NCBI GenBank assembly: GCA_000242815.2
Contig: AHHB01000011.1
Coordinates: forward strand, 181,392 to 245,391
Length of the DNA: 64,000 nt
Direction of reading: 5' to 3'
Source: Janthinobacterium lividum PAMC 25724
GTDB lineage: Bacteria; Pseudomonadota; Gammaproteobacteria; Burkholderiales; Burkholderiaceae_D
The position numbers were made by a program, and so were the translations under genes. Shown here in pieces: positions 18,157 to 27,661 of the stretch. The notes under the pieces were generated by a model, which did not search any database, had not been told where the DNA came from, and saw nothing but the letters and a program-made list of their open reading frames with translations. Each line of letters begins with the position of its first letter. The stretch's first letter is position 1.

Positions 18157-20598
18157 TCAGGCTTTCCGCAGGCGCAGGGCGTTGGCGATGACGACCGCCG
18201 AGCTGGCAGCCATGCCGACGCCGGACAGCCAGGGGTTCAGGAAACCCAGCGCGGCGGCCGGGATGGCCGTCAGATTGTACAGGGTGGCCCAGCCCAGGTT
18301 TTCGCGAATGATGCGCATGCTGCGCGCCGCCGTTTGCGCCGTGTCGAGTACGCAGCGCAGCTGCGACGACAGCAGCACCGTGTCCGCATGCGCCTGCGCC
18401 AGAGCGGCACCGGAACCCATGGCAAAGGAGACATCGGCTGCGCTCAGCACGGCGGCGTCGTTGATGCCGTCGCCGACCATTGCCACCACGGCACCGGTCG
18501 CCTGCAGTTGCTGCACGAAATCGAGCTTTTCATCGGGCAGGCATTCGCCGCAAGCCGTGGCGATGCCAAGCTGCGCCGCCACGCTTTGCGTCAGCGCTTC
18601 CTGGTCGCCGCTCAGCAGCACGACTTGCTTGCCGCGCTGCTGGAAATAGTCGACCACTTCGCGCGCTTCCGGGCGCAGCGCATCGCTGAGCAAGAAGCGC
18701 GTGAGCCACTGCTCCTGCGTGCCCAGGTACAGCGGTGTCATGCCGTGCATGCCGACGGCTGTGTCGCCTAGTGGCGGCCCGGCGATGGCGGCCACAAAGG
18801 CCGCATTGCCGAGACGGTAGCGTACGCCATTGAGCACGCCTTCGAGACCTTGGCCCTGCACTTCCTGCAATTGTTGCGCATGCGCGCGCGCCTGCTGTCC
18901 TGGCAATCCTTCGGCGGCTGCCAGGATCGCCTGTGCCAGCGGATGGGCGCTGCCCGCTTCCAGCGCGGAGGCCACTTGCAGGCAAGCGTCCTGCGGCATG
19001 CTGCCCAGGCTGTCGATTTGCTGCAGCACGGGTCGGCCCAGGGTCAATGTTCCCGTCTTGTCGAAGACGATGTGGGTAGCGCGGTGCAGGGTTTCCAGCA
19101 CATGCGGCTGGACGATCAGCACGCCGCGCCGCAGCAGGCTGTCGGTGGCAGCTGCCAGCGCCGTCGGCGTTGCCAGGGATAAGGCACACGGGCACGAAAC
19201 GACCAGCACGGCGATGGCCACGGGCCAGGCCCGCGACGCATCGTGCCAGCTCCAGAAGGCGAACACGGCGATGGCAAACAGCAATAGGCCCAGCACGAAC
19301 CAGGCGGCCACTTTATCGGCCCATTGCGCGATCTGCGGCTTGCCGCTGCCGGCCCGCTCGATCAGTTTCAATAAATCCGACAGGGTGCTTTCGCGCGCGG
19401 GTTTGAGCACGCGCACGATCAGCGCGGCGCTGGCGTTAATCGCCCCGCCCGGCACCTGTTCTCCCGTTGTTTTGCGTTGCGCCGCGCTCTCGCCCGTCAG
19501 CAGCGATAAATCGAGCGCGCTCGTGCCTTCGATGATGACGCTGTCGGCGGCGACCGCCTCGCCCGGTTTCACGAGGATGATATCGCCCACGTCCAGCGTG
19601 CCGGCCGGCACCAGGGTGGTGGCGCGGTGCTCTGGAAAGCCCGCCATCAGCGAGGCAGAGGCAGGCAAGGCATGTTGCAGCCGCTCCAGCGCCGAGGCAG
19701 CCTTGCGGCGCGCCTGCAGCTCGAAATAGCGGCTGCACAGCAGCAGGAAAATGAACATCGTGGCCGAGTCGTAATATACCTCGCCGCGGCCTGTAAAGGT
19801 CGCCACCACGCTGCCGAAGAAGGCCGCCAGGATGCCCAGCGCCACGGGCACATCCATGCCCAGGGTGCGCGCGCGCAGGCTGGCCCAGGCGCCCTGGAAA
19901 AACGGCATGGCCGAATAGCAGATGGCCGGCAAGGTGAGCAGCAGGCTGGCCCAGCGCATCAGGCTGGCCATACTGTCGTCCAGTGTGCCGTCCTCGGCGG
20001 CCAGGTAGGCGGGCGCCACGTACATCATCACCTGCATCATCGACAGGCCCGCCACGAAGAGCTGGCGGCCCAGCGTCCTGCTGGCTTTTTGCAGGCGCTC
20101 GCCATGGCGCACGGCGTCGTAGGGATACGCCGTGTAGCCGACTTGCCGCACGGCTTGCAGGATATCGCCCGGCTCGCATTGCGCGCGACTCCAGCGCACG
20201 TACAGGCGCTCGGTGGCGACGTTCAGGCTGGCCGCCTGCACGCCGGGCAGGCGCGTCAGCTGGCGTTCGATCAGCCAGACGCAGGCCGCGCAGCGTATGC
20301 CTTCGACGGACAGGGTCGCTTCGCAGCTGCTGGCGTCGCGCGCAAATTGTGCATCGTCATTGCTGTACAGGCGCAATTCGGGCGGCACCATGGTCGCATC
20401 GGCTGCGTTGACGGCGTATTCATCGCGGTCGCGGTAATACGCGCTCTGGCCGATGTCGACGATGGTTTGCGCCACTGCTTCGCAGCCGGGGCAGCACATG
20501 GCGCGTGGCACGTCGTCGATAGTGACCTGCCATTTGCTTGCAGCGGGGACGGGCAAGCCGCAATGGAAGCAGGCGCAGGGTTTTAAAACAGCATTCAT
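18157..20598 (-). CDS. ccoI: Copper-exporting P1B-type ATPase CcoI
   Basis: An 813-residue P-type ATPase. The N-terminus has a Cys-rich region (CACFHCG and CCPGCEA within the first 40 residues), then a heavy-metal-associated domain with Cys103-x2-Cys106 (GIRCAAC). The membrane metal site is CPC at 469-471, the phosphorylation site is Asp513 in DKTGTLT, and TGES and GDGINDAA motifs are present. FixI/CcoI moves Cu(I) to the periplasm for assembly of the cbb3 CuB centre. The start at 20598 is chosen because upstream in-frame sequence overlaps the preceding gene. The TauE-like gene ends 22 bases before it. Confidence 0.95.
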   Translation of the reverse strand: MNAVLKPCACFHCGLPVPAASKWQVTIDDVPRAMCCPGCEAVAQTIVDIGQSAYYRDRDEYAVNAADATMVPPELRLYSNDDAQFARDASSCEATLSVEGIRCAACVWLIERQLTRLPGVQAASLNVATERLYVRWSRAQCEPGDILQAVRQVGYTAYPYDAVRHGERLQKASRTLGRQLFVAGLSMMQVMMYVAPAYLAAEDGTLDDSMASLMRWASLLLTLPAICYSAMPFFQGAWASLRARTLGMDVPVALGILAAFFGSVVATFTGRGEVYYDSATMFIFLLLCSRYFELQARRKAASALERLQHALPASASLMAGFPEHRATTLVPAGTLDVGDIILVKPGEAVAADSVIIEGTSALDLSLLTGESAAQRKTTGEQVPGGAINASAALIVRVLKPARESTLSDLLKLIERAGSGKPQIAQWADKVAAWFVLGLLLFAIAVFAFWSWHDASRAWPVAIAVLVVSCPCALSLATPTALAAATDSLLRRGVLIVQPHVLETLHRATHIVFDKTGTLTLGRPVLQQIDSLGSMPQDACLQVASALEAGSAHPLAQAILAAAEGLPGQQARAHAQQLQEVQGQGLEGVLNGVRYRLGNAAFVAAIAGPPLGDTAVGMHGMTPLYLGTQEQWLTRFLLSDALRPEAREVVDYFQQRGKQVVLLSGDQEALTQSVAAQLGIATACGECLPDEKLDFVQQLQATGAVVAMVGDGINDAAVLSAADVSFAMGSGAALAQAHADTVLLSSQLRCVLDTAQTAARSMRIIRENLGWATLYNLTAIPAAALGFLNPWLSGVGMAASSAVVIANALRLRKA

Positions 20599-20620
20599 AG
20601 GTTTGTTTTCATGCGTCTTT

Positions 20621-21391
20621 TCATGGATGGCCGGTGACGCAGAGGGCGTCGAGCCAGCCCAGTGACACGCCATTCGCGGCGCGCAGCAGGCCCAGCAGGC
20701 CAAAGCCCAGTACCAGCAAGCCGCTGGCGATGCGCACGGGACGGCGCTGCATTTGCGTGCGCAAACGCGTGCCCAGCAAGCCCATGCCCAGCAGGGTGGG
20801 CAGGGTGCCCAGGCCGAACGCGGCCATGCTGGCCGCGCCAGCGAGGGCCGAACCTTGCATCATGGCCGTCAGCAGGGCGCTGTAGACCATGCCACATGGC
20901 ACCCAGCCCCACAGGCCGCCCACGGCCAGCGCCTTGAACGGCGTATCCATCGGCATCAACGGATGCAGCAGGGGGCGCACGCGGCGCCAGACGACATTGC
21001 CGGCCGCTTCCAGATGGGCCAGGCCGCGCCAGACATCCATCAGGTATAGGCCCAGGGCGACGAGCATCAGGTTGGCCAGCCAGTAGCCGGCCACCTGTAG
21101 TGACGCCATGCGCAGCATGCCCGCGCCGGCCAGGCTACCGGCCATGGCACCGGCTAGCATGTAGCTGGCGATACGCCCGCCGTTGTAGGCCAGCACGCGC
21201 AGCACATTCGATTGCACGGTTGTCTGCAATGCGGGCCGCGCCACGGCGATGGCGATCACGGGACGGCTGGGCGCGGGAGTTGCACCACCGCCCAGCGACA
21301 GGGCGCCGACGATGCCGCCGCACATGCCGATGCAGTGCACGCTGCCGGCCAGGCCGAGCATGAACATGGGCACGAGGCTGAGGGCGTTCAT
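20621..21391 (-). CDS. TauE/SafE (DsbD-like) membrane protein of the cco cluster
   Basis: A 256-residue protein with about six membrane helices. The first helix region carries SVHCIGMCGG, with two cysteines, and the second half carries WGWVPCGMVYSALL, with another; this paired-Cys pattern is typical of the cytochrome-biogenesis/TauE-SafE proteins found beside ccoI. Related proteins are thought to help copper or redox supply to cbb3 oxidase, but the substrate is not established. It starts 9 bases after hemN and precedes ccoI by 22 bases. Confidence 0.85.
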   Translation of the reverse strand: MNALSLVPMFMLGLAGSVHCIGMCGGIVGALSLGGGATPAPSRPVIAIAVARPALQTTVQSNVLRVLAYNGGRIASYMLAGAMAGSLAGAGMLRMASLQVAGYWLANLMLVALGLYLMDVWRGLAHLEAAGNVVWRRVRPLLHPLMPMDTPFKALAVGGLWGWVPCGMVYSALLTAMMQGSALAGAASMAAFGLGTLPTLLGMGLLGTRLRTQMQRRPVRIASGLLVLGFGLLGLLRAANGVSLGWLDALCVTGHP

Positions 21392-21400
21392 CGGGCGGCG

Positions 21401-22849
21401 TTATACCGTTTTCGAGTAGCGCAGCGGCTGCACCGCGTCCGGCGCCGCGTTGGCGCGGGCCTGCGTCAGGTAGCGGTCGAAGACCATGCAGATATTGCGG
21501 ATCAGCAAGCGCCCTTTCGGCGTCACTGTCAGCCAGTCTTCCTCGATGACGAGCAAGCCGTCGCGCGCCAGTTCGCGCAGCTTTTCCAGCTCGGCGGCGA
21601 AATAGTTGCGGAACTTTACGGGGTGCGCTTGCTCGATGGTGGCGATCGACAATTCGAAGTTGCACATCAGCATTTGGATGATAATACGGCGCAATAAGTC
21701 ATCGGTATCGAGCTTGATGCCGCGCGCGATCGGCAGCACGCCTTCGTCGAGTTTTTCGTAATACGCGTCCAGCGTTTTCTCATTCTGGCTATAGACGGCG
21801 CCGACGGAGCTGATGGCCGACACGCCACAGGCGATCAGGTCGGCTTCCGCGCGCGTCGAGTAGCCTTGGAAGTTGCGGTGCAAACGGCCCTGGCGCTGCG
21901 CTACGGCCAAGTCGTCCGTTGGCTTGGCGAAATGGTCCATGCCAATGTAGACATAGCCGGCGGCGGTCAGGCGCGCGATGCACAGGCCCAGCATGGCCAG
22001 CTTGCTGGCGCTGTCGGGCATGTCGGCGTCGAGGATGCGGCGCTGCGGCTTGAACAGGTGCGGCATGTGCGCGTAGTGATACAGAGCGATACGGTCCGGG
22101 CTGGCGGAAATGACTTTGCGCAGGGTTTCCGTCATCGTTTCCAGGTTCTGCTTGGGCAATCCGTAGATCAGGTCGATGCTGATCGAGCGGAAACCGGCGT
22201 CGCGCGCCGCTTGCATGATGGCCACCGTTTCCGCTTCCGGCTGGATGCGGTTAACGGCCTTCTGCACGTCGGCGTCGAAATCCTGCACGCCCAGGCTGAT
22301 GCGGTTGAAACCTTGCGCGCGCAGCGAAAACACGCGTTCGCGCGACACCGTGCGCGGATCGATTTCGATCGAATACTCGCCGTCTTCATCGGCAGCGAAC
22401 TCGAAATGCTGGCGCAAATGCAGCATCAGGTCGTCCATCTGCTTTTCGCTCAGGTAGGTCGGCGTGCCGCCGCCGAAATGCAACTGCTCGATCTGGTTCA
22501 TACCGGCAAACAGCTTGCCCTGCATGGCGATTTCCTGTTTCAGATAGCTGAGGTAGGTGGCGGCCTTGCTGCGGTCTTTGGTGACGATTTTGTTGCAGGC
22601 GCAGTAGTAGCACAGGGTGTCGCAAAATGGCACGTGCACGTAGAGTGACAGTGGACGCCGGCCGCCGCGCATGCGCAGTGCGGCCAGCGCTTCGAGGAAG
22701 TTGCCGTAGCCGAAGTCGGCATTGAAACGGTCGGCGGTCGGATACGATGTGTAGCGCGGGCCGGACTGGCTCATCTTGCTGATGATGACCGGATCGAATT
22801 CGACGACGGCGTCCAGGTCGGCGGAAGCACTGCTGAGTAATGTAGGCAT
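21401..22849 (-). CDS. hemN: Oxygen-independent coproporphyrinogen III dehydrogenase
   Basis: A 482-residue radical SAM enzyme. The HemN signature Cys76-x3-Cys80-x2-Cys83-x-Cys85 (FCDTLCYYCACNK) binds the 4Fe-4S cluster, and HFGGGTPTYLS follows as the SAM-binding glycine motif. It converts coproporphyrinogen III to protoporphyrinogen IX without oxygen, supplying haem when oxygen is scarce. Length is normal. The ATG at 22849 lies 25 bases after the aer stop, so it is probably co-transcribed with the aer gene, whose upstream region has an Fnr box. Confidence 0.96.
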   Translation of the reverse strand: MPTLLSSASADLDAVVEFDPVIISKMSQSGPRYTSYPTADRFNADFGYGNFLEALAALRMRGGRRPLSLYVHVPFCDTLCYYCACNKIVTKDRSKAATYLSYLKQEIAMQGKLFAGMNQIEQLHFGGGTPTYLSEKQMDDLMLHLRQHFEFAADEDGEYSIEIDPRTVSRERVFSLRAQGFNRISLGVQDFDADVQKAVNRIQPEAETVAIMQAARDAGFRSISIDLIYGLPKQNLETMTETLRKVISASPDRIALYHYAHMPHLFKPQRRILDADMPDSASKLAMLGLCIARLTAAGYVYIGMDHFAKPTDDLAVAQRQGRLHRNFQGYSTRAEADLIACGVSAISSVGAVYSQNEKTLDAYYEKLDEGVLPIARGIKLDTDDLLRRIIIQMLMCNFELSIATIEQAHPVKFRNYFAAELEKLRELARDGLLVIEEDWLTVTPKGRLLIRNICMVFDRYLTQARANAAPDAVQPLRYSKTV

Positions 22850-22874
22850 GATGTGTGTAAAGTCTTGTAAGGTT

Positions 22875-24536
22875 TTAGGCGGCCAGGCGTTTCGGCGCGG
22901 CGGGTTTGCCGGCGTTCGCGGCACCTCCCTTGCGGCCGGCAATGGCGACGCGGCGCGGTGGCGCCATCTTGCCGAAATTGAACAGGCTCACGGCTTGCGA
23001 CAGGCTGGCTGCTTCTTCCGCCAGGCGCGTCGCTGCTGCTGCTGCTTCTTCCACCAGGGCCGCGTTCTGCTGCGTCACCTGGTCCATGTGGGCGATGGCC
23101 TGATTGACCTGGTCGACCCCGATGCTCTGTTCGCGCGAGGCGACGGAAATTTCTTGCATGATGGCCGTGACTTGCTTGACGGAACTCACCACCTGTTCCA
23201 TGGTCTCACCGGCGCGGTTCACCTGCAGCATGCCGGCGCCCACCTTGCCGACGGAAATTTCAATCAGCTGTTTGATGTCCTTGGCCGCCACGGACGAGCG
23301 TTGCGCCAGGTTGCGCACCTCGCCCGCCACCACCGCGAAGCCCCGGCCCTGCTCGCCGGCGCGGGCCGCTTCCACGGCCGCGTTCAAGGCCAGGATATTG
23401 GTCTGGAAGGCGATGCCTTCGATCAGGCCGATAATGTCAACGATTTTCTTCGACGAGGTGTTGATATCGTCCATGGTGGTGATCACATCGGCAACGATTT
23501 CGCCACCCTGCACGGCCACTTTCGAGGCCGCCACGGCCAGTTCGTTGGCCTGCACCGAGTTGTCCGCGTTCTGTTTTACCGTCGACGAGAATTCCTCGAT
23601 GCTCGAGGCAGTTTCTTCCAGGCTGGCCGCCTGCGATTCGGTGCGGCCCGAGAGGTCCATATTGCCGGCGGCGATTTGTTTGGTGGCCACGGCCATGGTT
23701 TCCACGTTGATGCGCACGTCGCGGATGGTGGCGATCAGGTTGCTGTTCATCTGTTGCAGCGCGCGCAGCAATTGCCCTACTTCATCAGTGCTGTCCGTTT
23801 CAAAACTGCCCGACAGGTCGCCGGCCGCAATCGCCCGCGCGCCGTCCAGGGCCTTGCCCAGCGGCTTGAGTACGGACATGCGCAAGGTGTACCAGAGGAA
23901 AACGTTGATCAGGAAGCCGAACAGGGTGGCGCCGAAGATGGCGTAATTGGTGATCTTGCCGCCGCTGGCGAACAGGCTGATGATGCACACCAGTAGTTGC
24001 AAACAGTTAACGATGGATGTGGCGGCCCAGATGCGCAGGTTGAGCGACATATGCGTCAGCTTGTGCAGTAAGTGCGCCAGGCCCGGGCGCACGATCAGCC
24101 CATTCTTGATGACAATCTTGCCGCCTTCCTTGTTGCGGATGGCCGCATAGGCTTGCTCCGTCGCCTGGACTTGATCCTTGTCGGCTTTCACGCGTACTGA
24201 CATATAGCCGATGGTCTTGCCCGCTTCGCGGATCGGTGTGACGTTGGCGCGCACCCAGTAAAAATCGCCGTTCTTGCAGCGGTTCTTGACCAGGCCCGTC
24301 CACGGCGTACCGGCCTGTATCGAAGCCCACATGTCGGCAAACGCTTCGGCCGGCATGTCTGGATGACGCAGGATATTTTGCGGTGAACCGATCAGCTCTG
24401 CCTCGGTGTAGCCACTGACCTGGCTGAAGTAGGGATTCACATACACGATATTGCCGTTCATATCCGTTTTCGACACGATGGCCTGATCGTCCATGACGAG
24501 GACTTCACGGTTAGTCACTGGCAAATTTTGGCGCAT
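22875..24536 (-). CDS. aer: Aer-like PAS chemoreceptor (aerotaxis transducer)
   Basis: A 553-residue transducer. The N-terminal PAS domain (about 15-120) has the Aer-type VSGYTEAELIGSPQNILRHPDMP and CKNGDFYWVRANVTPI segments that hold FAD in Aer. A hydrophobic double segment follows at about 165-215, then HAMP, then a methyl-accepting signalling domain with the conserved hairpin IAFQTNILALNAAVEAARAG. There is no periplasmic loop, as in Aer. It would direct swimming by redox state or oxygen. An Fnr box lies about 106 bases upstream. The start at 24536 gives the standard MRQNLPVT beginning. Confidence 0.9.
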   Translation of the reverse strand: MRQNLPVTNREVLVMDDQAIVSKTDMNGNIVYVNPYFSQVSGYTEAELIGSPQNILRHPDMPAEAFADMWASIQAGTPWTGLVKNRCKNGDFYWVRANVTPIREAGKTIGYMSVRVKADKDQVQATEQAYAAIRNKEGGKIVIKNGLIVRPGLAHLLHKLTHMSLNLRIWAATSIVNCLQLLVCIISLFASGGKITNYAIFGATLFGFLINVFLWYTLRMSVLKPLGKALDGARAIAAGDLSGSFETDSTDEVGQLLRALQQMNSNLIATIRDVRINVETMAVATKQIAAGNMDLSGRTESQAASLEETASSIEEFSSTVKQNADNSVQANELAVAASKVAVQGGEIVADVITTMDDINTSSKKIVDIIGLIEGIAFQTNILALNAAVEAARAGEQGRGFAVVAGEVRNLAQRSSVAAKDIKQLIEISVGKVGAGMLQVNRAGETMEQVVSSVKQVTAIMQEISVASREQSIGVDQVNQAIAHMDQVTQQNAALVEEAAAAATRLAEEAASLSQAVSLFNFGKMAPPRRVAIAGRKGGAANAGKPAAPKRLAA

Positions 24537-24635
24537 GGTCGCGGCTTCCTGATCAGTTAAAGAGCAAATTGGTGAGTAAGACTTGCACGATTGCAAGAAC
24601 GGAGATCAGTGTAAGGAGTCGCCTGCGCAAATTTA

Positions 24636-24649
24636 TTGATGTAGATCAA
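24636..24649 (-). promoter_or_regulatory. Fnr box upstream of the aer gene
   Basis: TTGAT-GTAG-ATCAA is a perfect Fnr/Anr consensus, centred about 106 bases before the aer start. Because hemN, the TauE-like gene, ccoI and ccoS follow aer with very short gaps (25, 9, 22 and 3 bases), this one site may control the whole series. Confidence 0.9.
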
Positions 24650-24731
24650 AATCCTCCAGATTGGTCGGGCTCGCACGCATTTAGCGATGGCAAGGCGGCA
24701 TTGTTTTAAAGTTACTGCTTGCCAGTGGCGA

Positions 24732-25193
24732 CTAATTGACGCCGGCCGCCAGCGGCCGTGGGCTGCCCACGGCGTAGCCTTGTGCGTAGTCGATGCCCAG
24801 TTCGCGGATGAGGGCCAGGGTTGCCGTGTTTTCCACGTATTGGGCCACCGTTTTCAAGCCCATCATGTGGCTTACTTCATGGATGGCCTTGACCATGGCG
24901 CGGTTGATGGCATTGCCGGCAATGCCGCGCACGAAGATAGCGTCGATTTTCAGGTCATCGACGGGCAGCGCTTTCAGGTAGTCGAACGAGGAAAAACCGC
25001 TGCCAAAGTGGTCGAGCGAGAAGCGGCGAAGGACTGTGTCAGGGCGCGCTCCTCCAGGCCCAGCAGGGCCGCCCGCCCTGGCCGACCAGATGACCGTGCT
25101 GTCGATGACCTGGCCAGCGACGATGCGTGTATCGCATATCGCCATGTGCGCCGCTTCCAGCGCCATTTGTCAATGTTTCTGCTGGTCGTTCAT
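24732..25193 (-). pseudogene. Decayed PAS-EAL signalling gene
   Basis: Remnant of a cyclic-di-GMP protein. From ATG at 25193 (GGAG nearby) the reading MNDQQKH is broken by TGA at 25172-25170, where TGG (Trp) would fit. It continues as a PAS-like start (ALEAAHMAICDTRI, then AALLGLEERALTQSF in a shifted frame). It then jumps to the last third of an EAL domain (FSLDHFGSGFSSFDYLKALP, LKIDAIFVRGI, GLKTVAQYVEN). The GGDEF part and the catalytic EAL motif are missing, so at least a nonsense change, a frameshift and a large internal deletion occurred. It has no plausible enzymatic function. Confidence 0.8.
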
Positions 25194-25238
25194 CGTCCGC
25201 TCCCGCTATGGATAGAGGGATAGACGCGCCGCTGGAAT

Positions 25239-25670
25239 TTAAGTTCCCGGCGCGTCAGCTGGCGTGGCGGCCGAGGCGCGGGCCACATCGCGCACATTTT
25301 TTTGCACGGCCACGGCAGAAAATAGGCTGAGCAGGAATGCCATGGCATAAAAGCCCTTTTCGCTGTTTTGCAGGCTGGCGTTCCACAAGCCGAGCGTGAG
25401 CAGCAGCAAGGCCAGTAGCACGGAAATCCAGCACAGGCCGAAATACAGGCCCGTCACGGCGATGCCCTCGCTACGGTCGCGCACGGATTTTTGCAGCGAG
25501 ATGGCGGCGAACAGGCCATACATGAGGAGCGTAAAGTAATAGCCCTTTTCATTGAGGGCCATGCTGGCATTCCACAGGCCGGACAGGTAGGTGATGGCGC
25601 CGATCAGCAGTGCTGCCCAGGAGGCGCCGATAAAGGCGTTGCTGGGACGTTGGATGGGAGAAATCTGCAT
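25239..25670 (-). CDS. yiaA: YiaA-like inner-membrane protein
   Basis: A 143-residue membrane protein with two copies of the YiaAB two-helix domain (about 11-65 and 73-130). Each copy has a helix pair with GLWNAS in the first helix and a KGYYF- or KGFYA-type start of the second, then a SLQKSVRD- or AVQKNVRD-like end, so the internal repeat is visible by eye. The function is unknown; in E. coli YiaA is stress related at most. The start at 25670 follows a purine-rich stretch and gives the MQISPIQRPSNAF beginning typical of the family. Confidence 0.85.
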   Translation of the reverse strand: MQISPIQRPSNAFIGASWAALLIGAITYLSGLWNASMALNEKGYYFTLLMYGLFAAISLQKSVRDRSEGIAVTGLYFGLCWISVLLALLLLTLGLWNASLQNSEKGFYAMAFLLSLFSAVAVQKNVRDVARASAATPADAPGT

Positions 25671-25755
25671 AGGGTTTCCTTGGGTAGGCAGGCGCCACCG
25701 GCATGGCCGGGGCGGCAGGCACGGATGCGCCTGCCGCTCCATCAGACCAGAAAGC

Positions 25756-26703
25756 TTATTTGCCTGGTTTGAGCCTACGCAAGCAAGCCGACACCGCCGT
25801 GACGCCGGCCAGCACCAGGGCGCCGGCGATGACGCCGGCGCCGGCGTTGATCAGGCTAGGCGTGATGGCGGCCAGCACGGGGCCGATACCGGCCATGGCA
25901 CCGACCGCTTCTTCCGCGTGGTGCAGCAGGCTGCTGGCCCACGGCCAGCCGTGCGTCAAAATGCCGCCGCCCACCATAAACATGGCCAGCGTACCGACTA
26001 CGGAGAGTAATTTCATCAGTTTTGGCGCCGCCGACACGAGCATGCTGCCAAAGCCGCGCACGCCGTTCATCAGCACGCCGTTACCCTTGCGCGCCGCCAG
26101 ATAAAAACCCGCGTCGTCGAGCTTGACGATGCCAGCCACCAGGCCATACACGCCCACCGTCATGATGATGGCGATGCCGACGACGACGGCGACCTGCTCG
26201 GCGAAGGTGGCCGCAGCCACCGTGCCCAGGGCGATGACGATGATTTCCGCCGACAAAATGAAGTCGGTGCGGATGGCACCCTTGATTTTGTCCTTTTCCA
26301 GCGCCACCAGGTCGGCTTGCGGGTCGCGCAGCGCCTGTGCCAGCTCGGCCTGGTGGCTGTCGTCCGGATGCAGGTATTTGTGGGCGATTTTTTCGAAACC
26401 CTCGAAGCACAGATACGCGCCGCCCAGCATCAACAGCGGCGTGATGGCCCATGGCGCAAACGCGCTGATGGCCAGCGCGGCGGGAACGAGAATGGCCTTG
26501 TTCTTTAGCGAACCGACGGCGACGGCCCAGACGACGGGCAGCTCGCGTTCGGCGCGCACGCCGGCCACCTGCTGTGCGTTCAGGGCCAGGTCGTCACCGA
26601 GTACGCCGGCCGTCTTCTTGGCCGCTACCTTGGTCATCAGGGAAACGTCGTCGAGGATGCTGGCGATATCGTCGAGCAAGGCCAGCAGGCTGGCGCCGGC
26701 CAT
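25756..26703 (-). CDS. DUF808 (YedI-type) inner-membrane protein
   Basis: A 315-residue protein of the DUF808/YedI family. The start [44 protein letters not shown] is the family signature, and several hydrophobic segments follow (about 60-105, 150-180, 195-220, 240-265, 280-305). The biological role is unknown. It lies 85 bases upstream of the yiaA-like gene on the same strand. Confidence 0.9.
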   Translation of the reverse strand: MAGASLLALLDDIASILDDVSLMTKVAAKKTAGVLGDDLALNAQQVAGVRAERELPVVWAVAVGSLKNKAILVPAALAISAFAPWAITPLLMLGGAYLCFEGFEKIAHKYLHPDDSHQAELAQALRDPQADLVALEKDKIKGAIRTDFILSAEIIVIALGTVAAATFAEQVAVVVGIAIIMTVGVYGLVAGIVKLDDAGFYLAARKGNGVLMNGVRGFGSMLVSAAPKLMKLLSVVGTLAMFMVGGGILTHGWPWASSLLHHAEEAVGAMAGIGPVLAAITPSLINAGAGVIAGALVLAGVTAVSACLRRLKPGK

Positions 26704-26904
26704 CTCAGCGCGCTCCCGCAGTGGTGAAAGGAAGCGTTGAAGCGAGGAAAGTGTTGTTTTTCATGATGTTATTCTTGGTTGTACGGTAAGGGAAGGCGTA
26801 ACGACGGTATAGATAAAGCGTGCCTGCGATCTTAACTCAGGCCGGGCCGGCAGGGCCGCACGGGCCGGGTTAAAATCGTCCTTCTTGAGCATTTTGGATA
26901 CCGC

Positions 26905-27546
26905 ATGCACTTCGCCACCTGGATCACTTTTGTCATCGCCGCCTCGATCATCGCCGTCTCGCCCGGCTCGGGCGCCGTGCTGTCGATGTCGCATGGCTTG
27001 TCGTACGGGGTGAAAAAGGCCAGCGCCACCATCCTTGGCCTGCAACTGGGGCTGCTGGTGGTGCTGGGCATCGCTGGCGCCGGCGTCGGTTCTCTGCTGC
27101 TGGCCTCCGAAGTGGCCTTCAACATCGTCAAGACGGTGGGCGCGCTGTACCTGATTTACCTGGGTCTGTCGCAATGGCGCGCCCGGGTGGCTGTCACGGG
27201 CGAGCTGCATGCCGATGCTGTGGTGCCTTCGATGCGCCATCGTGTACTGACGGGTTTTCTGACCAACGTGACGAATCCGAAAGGCATTATCTTCATGGTA
27301 GCGGTCTTGCCGCAATTCATTAGCCCCACGGCGCCGCTGTTGCCGCAACTGCTGATCCTGGCCGTCACCATGTGCACGATCGACCTGATCGTCATGCATA
27401 GCTACGCCTTCCTGGCCGCGTCGATGCAGCGTTTTTTCCGCGATGCCAGCGCCGTTAAAAAGCAGAACCGCTTCTTTGGCGGCTTGCTGATGGCCGTCGG
27501 CGCCGCCTTGTTTTTCGTCAAGCGGGGTAGCCAGGCGGCATCCTGA
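26905..27546 (+). CDS. LysE/RhtB-family exporter
   Basis: A 213-residue membrane protein with about six helices. LysE-family traits are SPGSGAVLSMSHGLSYGVKKA near residues 19-40, the GALYLIYLG helix and TGFLTNVTNPKGIIFMVAVLPQF. Members export amino acids such as lysine, threonine or homoserine lactone; the substrate cannot be told from sequence. It is monocistronic, divergent from the DUF808 gene with about 200 bases between them. Confidence 0.9.
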   Translation: MHFATWITFVIAASIIAVSPGSGAVLSMSHGLSYGVKKASATILGLQLGLLVVLGIAGAGVGSLLLASEVAFNIVKTVGALYLIYLGLSQWRARVAVTGELHADAVVPSMRHRVLTGFLTNVTNPKGIIFMVAVLPQFISPTAPLLPQLLILAVTMCTIDLIVMHSYAFLAASMQRFFRDASAVKKQNRFFGGLLMAVGAALFFVKRGSQAAS

Positions 27547-27661
27547 GCCAAGGCAACATGCAAACCAAGATGCAAACATTTGTAAGCCCGCTTGCGATGC
27601 CCGCCTGATGCGGATGTAATCGCAGCATGTCCCCTTTGTAAGTCCTGCCTGGAGCGCTACC

